From: Chinchilla lanigera
Lineage: Eukaryota > Chordata > Mammalia > Rodentia > Chinchillidae
Direction: 5' to 3'
DNA length: 64,000 nucleotides
Assembly (NCBI RefSeq): GCF_000276665.1
Contig: NW_004955435.1
Location: forward strand, 1,896,892-1,960,891
Each line of letters opens with the position of its first letter. The first letter of the stretch is position 1. Under the pieces are notes generated by a model. It saw only the letters and a list, made by a program, of their open reading frames with translations, made no database searches and was not told the DNA's origin. Made by a program: the position numbers and the translations under genes. This document shows, piece by piece, positions 24,570 through 36,207 of the stretch.

Positions 24570-24930
24570 TGGACCCTCCCCAGAAGCAGACTCTGTAATG
24601 AGGATTTGAGCATCTCAGGTTTATTTGGAAGGCAGGAAATGCTTACAGAAGAGTCAGGATGTGAGACAGGATATGAAGGAAGCCAGTACTTATGCAGTGG
24701 AGCACCAGGCTCGGACCCCTCTCAGCTTCTGGGAGACTGTGGAGAACTTACTTCAGAAGTGTCCCGGCCAAGGGGTGGGGAAGGTGGGTATTTGTTCTCC
24801 TCCATTATTGCTGAATGCTGCTCCTGGTGAGATTGATTTCTCCAAAGTATCTGGCAGGGCCTACTCCTGTTAAAAGCCAGAGAAGGCCCCTGGGGCAGGG
24901 TCCTCAGGATAGCTTGTCCTGGACAGTCAG
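24570..24930. repeat. Possible ancient LTR-like repeat
   Basis: The string 'aagcagactctgtaatgagg', then 'caggtttatttggaaggcag', 'aggatgtgagacaggatatg' and 'aaggaagccagt' recalls widespread mammalian LTR sequences read in the antisense direction. I cannot name the family or the edges. It may be an unrelated unique sequence. Confidence 0.25.
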
Positions 24931-26150
24931 CGCCCAGGGGAGTGGACAGAACTCTCCTTCCCCACTGCTTACTGCCCTGTTCTAAGCCAGCAGTAGACAC
25001 ACAACCTCATACTTTACTGGTCAGTGAACCAGAAAGTGCAGAGGATCCTTGTCCACGATGGTGAAAAGGTGTAGTCTGCTGGTGTGGTTTTTGAAACAAA
25101 AGCTCTTCCCACCCCTGCTCCCCCAAGGAGGGCCCATCAGAGAGGAAGGAGAGAGGCTGCGTGTTGAGTTGTGTGCTGAGAATCACTGGCCTGTGTACAG
25201 ACACCGCCTACGAAAGTGTCTGTGGCGAGTGTCTGTTCAATGTAAATAAATCTTTATTAAGTGAAAGAATATAAAGAAATTGGAATTAGAACCAAACACA
25301 CCCGATCTTAAGAATTATGCTCTTTTTATTTCGTTTGGTCTTTACCTCATTAGGGAGTCCCTGAGCAGAGGAGACTAGAAACAGTAGCTGCCTCCAATGG
25401 TGGTGACGAAAGGGTCCCTCACTGGGAATTCTCAGCGGGTCTGATAATAGCTTTTGTGTGTCTGAGACTCCAATCTGTAAATTGGCCTGCCGACCAAGCC
25501 AGAATGCAAAACCTGCTCCATTAAAGACCATTCAAAATCAACCAAAATGTCAACTCTTTTTAAAATGGCCCTATTAATAATTCAAATGTCTTAGTAACAA
25601 TATGAACATGTTTACACATTATATTAGAAAATTTGCCAAAATTTGCCCCTATTTATAATTATAATACATTTATTTTTCAGAAATAGTATGATTTATAGCC
25701 ACTAACGCATATAATTCTGCTCTGAAGAGTTTGCCTTGAAGAACAATTTCTAAAGCCAGTAGTTCTTATTTGAATAAACTTTTTTTTTAGGAAATCTCTG
25801 AATTCATCATCAGAAAAACCAAGCCATGTTTATTTTAGTGTTTGTTGTGTTTAAGTGTTTTTGTTTCTTCAATTTTGGATAATTGGTTAGGGATGGTAAC
25901 TTCTTATTCAAGACGCATTCTGCAGCACTGGCTATCACAGCTACTAGAATTTGCCTGTTGTGAATTTGCAAGTACATTATGTATATGTACATCCACATCT
26001 GTATACTTCTTACATCTTCTCATTCATTTGATAAATATTGACCTGTGGACAGGCATATTTGTCATTAAGTGTGTATTTCAGGGCAAATTCAGTTGCTTTG
26101 CTAAAAAGCACATATTCTTCTCCTTAAAGACCATTAGCCGAACTGTGATA
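24931..26150. other. Unique noncoding sequence
   Basis: Nothing recognised. The latter half is AT-rich. Confidence 0.5.
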
Positions 26151-26285
26151 GCTGCTCAACACTGACTGGGTAATTTAAATCCTCCAAGCCTCAGTTTCTA
26201 AATCTCTCAGACTAAATAAATGTTACTAACCTCATGATTGATGGGGATTAAATTAGATTATGAGTGAGTAAAATAATATTCAAAC
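26151..26285 (+). repeat. MIR SINE fragment
   Basis: 'gactgggtaatttaaatcct', 'ccaagcctcagtttctaaat', then a region matching 'gttactaacctcatgattg' and 'ggggattaaattagattat' follow the MIR consensus in order. Confidence 0.75.
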
Positions 26286-27157
26286 ATTTTTAAAGAGAAG
26301 GAAATCAAGATTCCTCCACATTAGCAATCCAGCTCTCACAGAACTGTATCTATGTGGCCAGTGCGGTGAAATCACATCCTAATTTTTATATCTGATGTCT
26401 CACTTTAAAGTTTTCAGGGTTATATGGAAGTACCAAAAAGATTCTTCTTATCTCAGGTGTCACTAGGATTGTCCTTATCAGGTAAGAGACACTGAAGCTC
26501 TTTTTTATCAATTAAATCCTCATTAAAGTTAGCAAACTTTTATTGATCAGGGAAGGGATGTGTAGATAAAAGGGCACTAGCAGCTTAACTGTTAACTGCA
26601 AAGCAAGGGATGCCAACTACTCCTCTGAAAGTATTTTCATTCATTTCCTCTGGGTTATATTAAACATCCAGCATCAAGGCTTAGGAACACTGTTTAAATA
26701 TTTGAGAGAGAACTAATCATGTGTTTTGACATAGTTGTGCTTTTACCGGAGTAGCAAGATCAGATGGATCAGTTGTCCCTTTGATGAACCTGCATGAGTG
26801 TTGTTGACAATGTCAGAATATTCCTTTAGGTACACACTTGGCTACACTAGCATCATTTTGTAATATTGGAGCAAACATTTTTCTTTGTGTGTAGAAACAC
26901 ATTTCTAAAATCACAAAAGAAGGGACTGAGAATATGTGATTTTTGTATACAAATATTTACTTTATAGACAAGTTTTCAGGAACATTTAGTGCATAAAGCC
27001 AAGTAGATCTAGATATCGATCAGGCTGGCTGGTTTCCAGGGTAGGAGACCTGGATTCGTCTACCATAAATTCTCTGTTCTCTTTGCAGTTTCAGGAGTTT
27101 CACTGGCAGCATTTCTCCCTGGGCCCCAAGGCCTTTGCCATAAACTTAGGCTTGGGC
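26286..27157. other. AT-rich unique noncoding sequence
   Basis: No recognised repeat, RNA gene or exon. Confidence 0.5.
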
Positions 27158-27290
27158 AGAGAAGGAAGAAGAAAAAGAAGAGAAAGAGGAAGAAGGAGGA
27201 GAAGAAGAAGTGACAGAAGAGGGCAAGGAGGAGGAGGAGTGGTAGAGGGGGGCAGGGAAAAGGAAGAAAGAATCGTGTACAGAATATTTT
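27158..27290 (+). repeat. Polypurine (GAA/GGA)n tract
   Basis: For about 110-130 bp the plus strand is almost entirely A and G, in GAA, GGA and AGA triplets, with a few interruptions. Purine-purine-pyrimidine mirror tracts of this kind can form triplex (H-DNA) structures and are length-variable. The lysine/arginine-rich open frame across it is an artefact of the repeat. Confidence 0.85.
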
Positions 27291-27424
27291 GAAGATAGAA
27301 TTTAAAAAAATGCTGATCTTTGATATGCTTTACATAAGAAACCTAGGAGAAATAATTTTTGTATTTTTCTGCTTGATTTTTGGCATACTTATGCAGAAGG
27401 AAAGAGGATAAGGTGATGAGGAGG
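27291..27424. other. Short AT-rich unique spacer
   Basis: Nothing recognised between the polypurine tract and the following MIR. Confidence 0.5.
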
Positions 27425-27600
27425 TGGGATTTGGAGTGTGACCCCTGGGCTCTCCTCGTGTCTGTGTGGCCCGAGGGAAGTCACGTACCGTCCTGGGCCT
27501 TGGGCCCATCACCTCGGGGATTAGTGCACTGTGCAGGGCTGTTGTGAGGATTAAAAACATTATGGGAAGTGCCCAGCAACTAATAAGTGATTAATAATTT
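27425..27600 (+). repeat. MIR SINE
   Basis: A near full-length order is visible: 'ggagtgtgacccctgggctc', 'gtcacgtaccgtcctgggcc', 'agggctgttgtgaggattaa' and 'gtgcccagcaactaataag'. Ancient and diverged. Confidence 0.75.
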
Positions 27601-27819
27601 TCAGCTATTTTTAATTTTTAACAAGGGTATTACAGCCTCTGGAAAGGCAGGATATCTACTAGCTAGAAAATAGTGTTAGAAGTGGGCAAGGTGCTAGATT
27701 CTGTTTTTAGCTGTATTTTTGACTCACCAAACACTTGCTATTAATAATGTAGACATTTAACTTTACATTATATAACAAAGATATGTTGGAGCTTGGTGAT
27801 AGTAAAAGAATTCTAATGT
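27601..27819. other. AT-rich unique noncoding sequence
   Basis: Nothing recognised. Confidence 0.5.
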
Positions 27820-28060
27820 ATTTTCAGGAAGGGATTGGAAGGTGATAGGGGAGGGAGGAGACCATAGAGAGCTTTTGACCACTGTGGAGACGTTGGCTTT
27901 ACCTTTTACCGCTTCGGGGCTTGAGTAGAGGAGTGAGATGAGCCTTATGCTTTTTACGGAGTGCTCTGATAGCCATGCAGATGCAAGCTATGGGGCTGGA
28001 GGTCAGAACAGAAAAACACACGAGGAAACAAAAATCTTTCTGGTGAACACTCTGGCCATG
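27820..28060 (-). repeat. Ancient interspersed repeat, family not identified
   Basis: Segments such as 'gcttgagtagaggagtgaga', 'tgagccttatgctttttacg' and 'gagtgctctgatagcc' resemble the widespread mammalian motif series 'gagcagaggagtgacatgatctgac...atcactctggctgc'. I recognise the motif set but cannot name the family or its orientation reliably; the strand given is tentative. The segment at 38600-38770 seems to belong to the same family. Confidence 0.4.
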
Positions 28061-29164
28061 TAGGTGGAATTGGTGGACCCTCAGGTCATGATGACTGCGA
28101 CGCAGTGTTTGGGAAGGAATCACACTCTCAAATAGTGTCCAGTGCAGAGAACCTCCCTGCAGACGGTTGGGTAGTAGGGCGCAAGGGAAAGAAAGGGGTC
28201 AGCCATTACCTCAGAGTGTTTAGCTGGAGTCACTGAAAAAATAGTTTGTGATTGTTTGGGAGGAGGAGAACTGGGGTGGAAGCTGTGAAGTTCTGCTTGG
28301 CATGTGCTGAATTTAAACATTTGCTTAATTCTACTTCACGAAATAAGTCTGAAAGAGAAGGCCACACCAAGGGCTGAGCCCAGGGAGAGAGGCCATTCAT
28401 TAGCTGACACCTCTGGGAGATTAAAGGCTGAGCAGGACTCCTCCTCTGAGCCCTTTTGTGTCTTGTTACCTGCAAGGGTTAAAAGTCCTGCGTTTGCCAG
28501 GCTTCTGCTGAAAGACAGGGTTCCGTGTTGGCATTCAGAACACAACACCCCGAAGTGGGATGCCCTGGGCACTTTAACAGACAGTGGAAGACTTCAGACT
28601 CCGCATGTCCCCAATTTTCTCCCGCCGTCCTGTCACCCAGCCCTCTTTCTCACCCAGGTTAAGTCACAGGAATTGGTCTTATGCAAGATGATCTATAGAA
28701 ACTAGAACTCCTCTCCCCTCAAAGCCAGCCATGAAACCTGGACAGGTCAGTCTCCGCCTCTCCCTTGAAGACTGTCGTTCTCGAGGCACCCTGCCCTCTC
28801 CCCGGAAGGAGGAAGGCCGCACAGAAAGGCCAGGAAGAGTGTGAACACACAGGCCTTGGGGATCTCCCTCTGGTACCATCGGTCCTAGCCCTGTGTCAGT
28901 CACACGTCCGTGCGGCGGTCCACACAGCCTCCAACTTCAGAATGAAAACAGACAGTGATTTCTGAGTCTCTGGATCTTTTCTGAAGACTCTCATATTATG
29001 CACAGCCTCAATTAAATGAACTTTTTGTGTTTTCTCTTGTTAACCTGCCTTTTGTTATAGGAGTTTCAGCTGGGGACCTTGAGGGGCGTGTGGACGAGTA
29101 TCACACTTTCTTTCCCCACAACCATTAGCATGGTAGACAATCTGATCCCTTCACATGTTTTTTA
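28061..29164. other. Unique noncoding sequence
   Basis: No gene is recognised. Overlapping frames on both strands (up to 133 codons) do not resemble known proteins. Confidence 0.45.
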
Positions 29165-30042
29165 ATGTTTTCATGAACTTGTATGTAGAATATGTAGAGA
29201 ATGTTAAAAATTCAGTGATATGGAAACTAACCTCAGTTAAAGCACATCTGAAACTTTACCAGAAAAGATTAAAAGTGGCCAATAAGCACACAAGGTGTAG
29301 AACATCACGTTCTCTTTGCAGAAATGCAAAGGCAAGTCACAAGGAGCTGTCACTTCACACCCACTGAAGTGGTTGAAAACAAACAAGCAAGTAAGAAAAC
29401 TGATGATACCAAATGCTGTAGTGGACACAACAGCAGGAACTTGATATAGTGCTGGTTAGGAGACGACCTCTTTGGTTGCGAAATGGCCTCTTTGGGCCAC
29501 AGGCAGTTTCTTATAAATTTAAACACATACGTCCAGCAATGCACATTTACCCAAAGGGGATAAAAACCTTCTGGTCAGATATAATCTTGTATACATCTAT
29601 TTAAAAAGCCTTTATTAATAATTGACAAAAACAGGAAACAACCTAAATGTCCTTCAGCTGATGAATGGTTAAGCTGTGGTAAGTCCTTGCGTTGGAAGAC
29701 TATACAGCAACAAAAAAGAACAAAATACTGATCCACACAACATGGTCCAACATGGATGGGTCAGGACTGCATTGTAAAGGAAAAGCCTCACAAGGTGACG
29801 TGCTGTGTGACTGTAAGAGGGTAATCTACAACAGAGACTAGGGGTTGCCAAGGACTGAGGTTGTGGAGAGGGCGTGGCGGCGGCAGGGTCATTGTGAACG
29901 TGTGTGGGGAGGGACTGTCCTGAGCCGGATTCTGGCGGTTACCGTGCATTTGTTAAAACTTGTGGAACCATGCATCAAAATCATAACTTTTACTCTGTAC
30001 AGGTATGAATTACATCTCAATAAAATCGATTTTTTTGAAAGT
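29165..30042 (+). repeat. Ancient L1 3' end (ORF2 C-terminus and 3' UTR)
   Basis: The plus strand follows the order of an old L1M-type 3' end. First comes the ORF2 tail ('gtggccaataagcacaca', 'cacttcacacccactgaagt'), then 'tgtccttcagctgatgaatg', 'ggttgccaaggactgaggt', and the terminal 'gtacaggtatgaattacatctc' (split) ending in an A-rich tail. Many stops and frameshifts leave no coding capacity. It is the same general class as the ancient L1 at 54.9-61.0 kb. No target-site duplication is visible, consistent with great age. Confidence 0.75.
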
Positions 30043-31204
30043 TGATAGTTTATTTTTATACTAACAATGAGCTGCTAGAATAAATAATAATGAAAAAGTC
30101 AGAAGAAGCAAATAGCTCCGTGCCTTCTCAGTGCTGAAATGTTGAGTAACTAGTTCAGAAAGGCGAGAGGAAGCTGATTACCACGCTGAAGTCTTCCCCA
30201 AAGGCTTCCTTTGCTACTCCCAGGGGAGCTTTGAACACAGCCCTGATAGACTTGCTGCACGCCTGCTGGACGTCAGGCTGGCCCCAGCAGAAGATGACCC
30301 GGCCTGGTGTACTAGAATGTGTCAGCATACGACATGCCTGGTTGTATTTTTAGATCCCAGACTTAGAGACTCCATGTGCAGTATTTTCACACAGGGTGAG
30401 GTTGACCTAAAACACCACAGGCAGATTCTCTGGACTAAAAGATTTTAACTACGTGTCAGCAATGATTAGTTACAAAGGGAAAGAAAAGCTGCCCCACTTG
30501 ACACTAAATGACAGAACAATGTGAAAAAAGCAAAAACACAGGAAAAAATCAGTCCTTAAGACAAGAGTCTGATCCCCAGTAGTGTGAGGGACAAGTCTTT
30601 TGATTACATCTTTTGTCCCACAAATAATAAATCCCTACCATCAAAAGGCTTTTTAGGTTGGTCTTGATTTTGGCCTGATGATCTCCAAAGTACAATTTGC
30701 TCAGTTAAAAGAATCTGACCTCCATTTAATATTTAGTTCTATATATCTCCACAAAGAGCTTTCTGCAGAGGAAGCCAGAAAATCTCATTATCCTCCTATA
30801 AATCAGGTACACAAGGACAACATGCTGTATAGCTTTTTAAATACCTGGGTAACAGGTTAAAACCCTGATTAGTAAAGATGCTCTTTTAAATCTCTTGACT
30901 TAGGCTTCTAGCCAGGCTATTAATTGTGATGCTGCCTTTCTGTGAAACCTGAACAGCAGCAATAATGTAGCAAAGCTCTTCCAGAGGGAAGCAGGCAGAA
31001 ACACTGGACAGGACCTCCACTAAAAGGGTCAACATTAGGAGTAGGAAAAACAGAACTTAATAAAAAGTCATCATCATCATCATTGTAATTCAAAGTATTA
31101 TATGGTAAATTACAAATGAATGGGGAAATTGTCGGCACCATAAGGAAGCAGTATATTATAAATGGAGATCTGTACATTTTACAGATCTACCCTCTATTCT
31201 GAGT
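30043..31204. other. Unique noncoding sequence
   Basis: Nothing recognised. A short (ATC)n run is at about 31068-31083. Confidence 0.5.
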
Positions 31205-31345
31205 TCCGTTTATTCATAAGAAAAACTTTGGACAATTTATATAGTCCCATTTCTTTAATCTGTTAAAGGGAGGTCATTATAAATTCTACTGCTTAGACTC
31301 GTGAGATCGTTCCTATAAATGCTTACGTAAGACATCTGACGTAGA
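31205..31345 (+). repeat. MIR SINE fragment
   Basis: 'ggacaatttatatagtccca', 'tttctttaatctgttaaagg' and 'ctgcttagactcgtgagatc' match the MIR core and 3' region in order, with strong divergence. Confidence 0.55.
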
Positions 31346-32373
31346 AAACCGTAAGGGTTAGCTCTATGGTACCAGAAGCACCAGCACACTGGAAACCAGG
31401 CAGCTGTTCCTGCAGTGGTCCATCACGTGTTCTCTCAGAGGAGCTGAAGTTTAACTGCGGGAATATAGCCAGCACTTACAATTATGGATGGGGGAGATTT
31501 TCTAAAGAGAGAATGTAACTGATAAAAAAGAGGATGGTCTGGAGTTCTCTAACTCTCTAAAGTTTAGCAGGAAAAGCATACTCAGATCACAGATTTCCCC
31601 AGTTTTCTTTCTCACTCATTTTAGAATTTCCCTATAGAACACTTTAGAGTCCCTGTACAAACGTCGCAACAACGGAATTGAGGGCTAGATCCAACCCTAG
31701 CAGGGACACCACTCACTTGCGCTTCTGCCGTTAGTACTGGAAAGTGGAAAAATAAGTTCGGTAAACTTCTGTTGGCTTATATCACTCGAGTTCAGTTCTC
31801 CATGGTCAGGGTAAAGGGTTGAGGCGATTGTCTGGATGATTCATGCAGAACCCGCAGTTCCCTGAGCCCCCCTTTTTCCTTCCAGTACTTTCGCCTGACC
31901 AGCCTGGAAACCGCTTCAGTCCTGTTTCTGCTCGCCTGGCTGTGGTCTGACTCTGAAATAAGTATAACATATTGGAAACAAATGCGAGCGAGGAAAGACA
32001 CTCTCATTTCGAATGTGGGTGTATTTAATTTCCATATGGATTGTGCTGTGAGTCAGTGCGAAAGGGAGATCTAACAGTAGAGGATAAACGACGCAGACAG
32101 TCAGGAACCGAGTTCCTGTCGGCTCGCAAGGAAATGAAGCTCGCTAAGGGGGAAGGATCTGAATTTCCTCAGCAAGTTCTTGTGTTATCATTTACTGTTA
32201 TTTATGACTCTACAGAATAGCAAGAACACTAAAATAAAAAGGAGCAGTCTGACTCATGTCATAAAACACCATACGAATTTACAGCGTCCTCATTAGAGAT
32301 ATTTTTCTAATCAAGGGGTGGCCCTTGACCCTCATAGAAAGGGATACGAGCGGGTTGAGATGCTTTGGAGGAA
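31346..32373. other. Unique noncoding sequence
   Basis: Nothing recognised. Confidence 0.5.
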
Positions 32374-32382
32374 AAAGCCTGG

Positions 32383-32413
<31 letters not shown>

Positions 32414-32520
32414 GGTTTTTTTTCTCCGGTACCGGGAACCGAACTCACGACCTTGCGCTTGCCAGGCAGGCGCTTTTGCCACTGAGCTAAATCCCCAGCC
32501 CCTAAAGCCTGGAATTTTTT
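32374..32520 (-). repeat. Young ID-type SINE with 17-bp target-site duplication
   Basis: A long, almost pure poly(T) run (the poly(A) tail on the minus strand) is followed by the same ID body seen at 4220-4360, with intact A and B boxes. The exact duplication AAAGCCTGGAATTTTTT flanks it at 32374-32390 and 32504-32520. The long homogeneous tail and perfect duplication mark it as one of the youngest insertions in the window. Confidence 0.92.
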
Positions 32521-33388
32521 ACTGGCTTAAATGCTCAGGCTGGGATAAATACCAGAGTGATGAAACATCTTTCCAACAGAGGACACCCTCTCTTCAGTAG
32601 CTAAACGTAACTCCACAAAACTTGCAGTTGTGGCCAAATAAAGCGAAGCCTCCAGCTCCAACTCAGCGCTGACCAAGCCTGTCTGATCTCACGTGAATGA
32701 GCCGCAGATCCCGAGATGGGAGAGGAACAAATGCAGCTGTGTGGTAAGGTGATGGTGCCGTAACTGGATCAAGCCGAGGCGGTGGTGGTCCTCAACAGCA
32801 GCTGTGGGTACAAATGCAAGAGCTGTCACTTGCAAATAATTCACTACGTTTCACTTTTCACTTTTGTCTGTACAGCTGTATGTCAGAAGAAAAGTCTGAG
32901 AACAGGTTTTTCCCTCTGTCTTTCTTCCAAAATATTTGTTTCTACCCAGAGTCTAGCAAACTCAACAACTCAGCAAATCTAGAGATGTCTTAAATCTTTT
33001 TGTACATGAGACTCAGATCTTACAAGCTGAACTTGCAGCTAGTAAGTTCTTTATGTTGCCGGCAAAATGTTGTAATTTGCATCACATCTTCCATGACTTG
33101 CCAGTGGTTCTTAAAAAAATACTAGGTAAATATTGATGCCGTGTGCTGTGAAATGAGCCCTTGAGAACAAACTGAGGCTTTGTTACTAGTGAAGATCACT
33201 GATGTATGATCTACAGCAATTATGCAATGGTTCCATGGTCACTGTTTCAGCAATCCATTGATATGTAGAAATCTACCCAAGATTTGGTGCCATGAAAAGC
33301 AATGTTTTAATTTCTCCTCATTCTGCAACCTGGCTTGGGCTCAGTGATGTGGTTCTTCTGCTCCTGTGTTGTTGGTTGTGTTGGTTGT
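32521..33388. other. Unique noncoding sequence
   Basis: Nothing recognised. A faint resemblance of 32660-32760 to 5S rRNA was considered and rejected. Confidence 0.5.
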
Positions 33389-33532
33389 GAGGAATATTGG
33401 ACACTGGATTCATTGGCTATAAGTGGTTTATTCCTTGTTTTGAGCATATTATTTCAGAGTTAAGCAGTGATCCTCACACAAATTTGTGGATATCCATAGA
33501 CATTTTATACTCTAATCCAGTACACAAAACAG
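33389..33532. repeat. Direct repeat copy A
   Basis: About 144 bp, matching copy B (33864-34005) at well over 80 percent by eye. The two share the exact strings 'gagcatattatttcagagtt' and 'aagcagtgat', plus 'caaatttgtggatat' and 'aatccagtacacaaa'. The sequence outside the two copies does not match, so this is not a simple tandem duplication of a longer unit. Confidence 0.75.
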
Positions 33533-33863
33533 TTGGTCATGGCTGAAATGCACAAGATAAATTCTTTCTTAGAGTGATTGGTGCCTCAGGTGGGATGGCT
33601 GGGGCAGCCAGGAACTGAGAAGGCCTTTTCCTGTAGTGAACATGGGCTTCCTAACAACATCCTAGCCTCAGAGCTCTCTCGTCCTTGTAATCAAGTGCTG
33701 GTCCCAGCACATAACTTCAGATGTATTTTATTGGTGAAAACAAATAACAGGGCCAACCCAGTTCAAGAAACAAAACCAGCTTCACTTCTTAGGAGGTGAA
33801 AGAGCGGCATGTGTGCAGGGAAGGAGGGAGTGAGTCTTTAGAGGTTGACTCTGCTCCGGGGCT
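33533..33863 (-). repeat. Probable ancient LTR-like fragment between direct repeats
   Basis: The segment includes 'tgggatggctggggcagcca', 'gaaggccttttcctgtagtg', 'catgggcttcctaacaac' and 'ggccaacccagttcaaga'. This recalls the reversed form of a common mammalian ERVL/MaLR-type LTR. Family and exact edges are not certain. No viral gene is present. Confidence 0.4.
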
Positions 33864-34005
33864 GAGGATCATTGGACATCAGACTCTGGTTGTAAATGGT
33901 TTATTCATTGCTTTGAGCATATTATTTCAGAGTTAAGCAGTGATTCTCATGCAAATTTGTGGATATACATATACATTTTATACTATAATCCAGTACACAA
34001 ACCAG
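33864..34005. repeat. Direct repeat copy B
   Basis: Same orientation as copy A and about 475 bp downstream of it. The pair could be the flanks of one LTR-like element interrupted by another, or two fragments of one repeat family. The family is not identified. Confidence 0.75.
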
Positions 34006-34224
34006 AAATTACCACGTATGTCTATTTGTATAGTGTAAATGTGCATGCAGAGGTACATATATGCATACACACAAACACACAAGTTTCATGAAATAGTGTT
34101 GATTCTTAATGTGTGCATTGAACTCTGAGAGTTTTTTATTTTGCTTCATTTTAAAGGAAATTGGCCTCGACCCATGAAATTGATTTCATGACCTACTGAT
34201 GTGGCAGCATTGTGATTTCAAACT
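34006..34224. other. AT-rich unique noncoding sequence
   Basis: Nothing recognised apart from a loose CA-rich run near 34065-34082. Confidence 0.5.
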
Positions 34225-34350
34225 GCAGGTTTAATCCTCCCTCCTCTTGTCAGACAAGGCCTCATGAGGCTGCACACTTGCAAAAGGCAGAGCCTGAGTG
34301 TGGTCTACTGACTCAGAGGTCAGTGCTCGGCCTACTCACCACACCGCTCA
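34225..34350 (+). repeat. Possible L2 3' fragment
   Basis: 'ggcagagcctgagtgtggtc', 'actgactcagaggtcagtgc' and 'ctactcaccacaccgctc' resemble the L2 tail. Short and diverged. Confidence 0.4.
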
Positions 34351-34455
34351 GACTCAGCCAGACGAAGCGGAGGCTCATGTGAGTCACTGATTTCGCTTAG
34401 TTTTTACTTTGTCATTCCAAAAGTGTAAATGAGAGATGGCTGAGTTTTTAAAGTA
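34351..34455. other. Unique spacer
   Basis: Nothing recognised. Confidence 0.5.
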
Positions 34456-34640
34456 CATTTTCTTTTATTTTAAAGAGAAAAGAACAGAAACAAAATAACA
34501 GAGACAAAAATGAAACAACACAGAAATAATAAAAACAATACAGAATTTCAGAACAAGATGATAGGAAATTAACAATGGTTGTGTTACATATTGTTATCAT
34601 CAAGGTAGTTGCTCGGATTAACAGGTATATACTTTCTTTC
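34456..34640 (-). repeat. L1 3' UTR fragment, reverse orientation
   Basis: The plus strand begins 'ttttattttaaagagaaaag', which is the reverse complement of the L1 3' terminus seen at 46480-46504 and 57750-57790. It then follows the same UTR backwards ('ttaacaatggttgtgttaca', 'attgttatcatcaaggtagt'). It is more diverged than those copies, so it is either older or a related subfamily. No target-site duplication was found. Confidence 0.65.
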
Positions 34641-35844
34641 TTATTTCCCTACAGTTGACATAATTTTTCAGTTATGTTAAGTGGGAGGATTTAGTCATGG
34701 CACTTCCAAGCAAGCACATAAAACATAATCTATTCTTTACCCTCAGACTGGGATTTGTTTTGCTTTTGTTTGTTGGTTGTTTTTTTTTTAAGTAGTTTTT
34801 CTACTTCACAATTTTAGAGAGTATCAAAGAAACAAAGCATACAAAATCATCATATTTACCTATTAATGCAAAGAGGAAAATTGTCCTGACTTTAATGGCG
34901 TGAGCACCTGAACAGTTTCCTAGGGGAGGTGGTGGAAGAGTCGGCAGGAGAATGCGTCTCCCAGAAGAGTTTCAGTCTATTTCTGCCTGGAATCATATCG
35001 ACTGATTGACGAGACCCCCTACGCATCCAAAACCTTACTCACTCTGGTTTAGCGGTGCTATGAGGCCGCATTAACTAATGGCCCAGTGAGCTCTCAACAG
35101 TAAAAGTTGCTTATTAAACTCTCGGTAAACGTGGGGCTGTGACCACTCCTGATGAGTTGTACAGACAGTATTTCGGGTTTTTTGTAGTTTGACATTTTGC
35201 TGCAGCAATGTCTGACAGAAATATACGAGCCACATTTGTGACACCTATAAATTTTCTAGAAGTCACATTCTAAAAGGGTAAATAGAACTAATTTTTAACT
35301 TTACATTGTGTAATAAATTAAGACATGAAAATGCAAAAATAGTATAGCATTCTTATATATCTCTTATCCATGTGCTTTTAAAGTTAACACCTTGGTAATA
35401 TTATAAGGGTAAATAACATGGGTATAATACTGTTAAATGACAGACTTTATTTGGATCAGTGGAATGGTTAACCAATGTATCAAAACTATTACCATGAAGA
35501 TGAAGTATATGATTAATACAAAATGATTGAGACATCATGTGTTTGTTTTTTGAAACTCAAAATTTGGTGTGTACTTACTTCTACAGTACATCCCAGTTCA
35601 GGCTTCCCACATTTCAATGTGTCAGTCACCACATGGGGTGTGCTGCCACCATGTTGGACAGAACAATTCCACAGTAGCAACTTAGACAAGAGCTATCATC
35701 AACAATCTATTTATTCTGTATGTGGAGTGTATGCCTTGTGTTTGAATTCATGGAGCACACCAGGTAGAAGAAAAGTAGCCTGCTGTTAAGTCCATGGGTC
35801 GAGGTTCAGGTAGAATGCAATTCCAGCTTTACAATTCATTATTG
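34641..35844. other. Unique noncoding sequence
   Basis: No gene is recognised. A T-run is at 34783-34791. The segment 34995-35260 is CpG-containing, conserved-looking unique DNA ('ctctggtttagcggtgctat', 'ggccgcattaactaatggcc'). It is a weaker candidate than the blocks at 39-48 kb. Confidence 0.4.
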
Positions 35845-36035
35845 TCTACCTCACCTTGACATACACTCAAACTTTCTAGGCCTCCTTTTTTTCGTCTGCA
35901 AAAAAAAAATAAGTAAATAAAAAAATGAAGAAAATAGCACCAACTCAGGGGTTCGGGATAGATCGAATGAGATAGCATGTGTTACGTGCTAGCATAGCAA
36001 CTTCCCTGGAGTTGGCACACAATGAATGTTAGCTT
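35845..36035 (+). repeat. MIR SINE fragment
   Basis: 'cactcaaactttctaggcct', an A-rich interruption, 'gatcgaatgagatagcatgt' and 'gttggcacacaatgaatgtt' follow the MIR order. A short A-rich run at about 35899-35925 may be a small insertion or slippage. Confidence 0.65.
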
Positions 36036-36136
36036 TTAGTGGTCATCTGTGTCACTATCAAAAGATCAAACATATGTGCACTTTCTTCAGTGTTGAGTGA
36101 TATTAAAAGCTAGGTAAGGGCTCTAGTTAATATTTT

Positions 36137-36207
36137 AGAAAGGCTCAACAAATGTTTATTGAGTACGTACTGAAAGAAAGGCTCAACAAATGTTTATTGA
36201 GTACGTA
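36137..36207 (+). repeat. Exact 33-bp direct duplication
   Basis: The same 33 bases occur at 36137-36169 and 36175-36207, a period of 38 bp, without a mismatch. The unit contains 'caacaaatgtttattgagta', an L2/MIR-like 3' motif. The identity implies a recent local duplication of a piece of an old repeat. Confidence 0.9.

Noticed and set aside
27083..27292. Arginine/lysine-rich 69-codon frame
   Set aside because: Direct translation of the polypurine tract.
32650..32760. Resemblance to 5S rRNA ('tgtctgatctcacgtgaa')
   Set aside because: Only a short string agrees. The flanking 5S sequence and internal promoter are missing.
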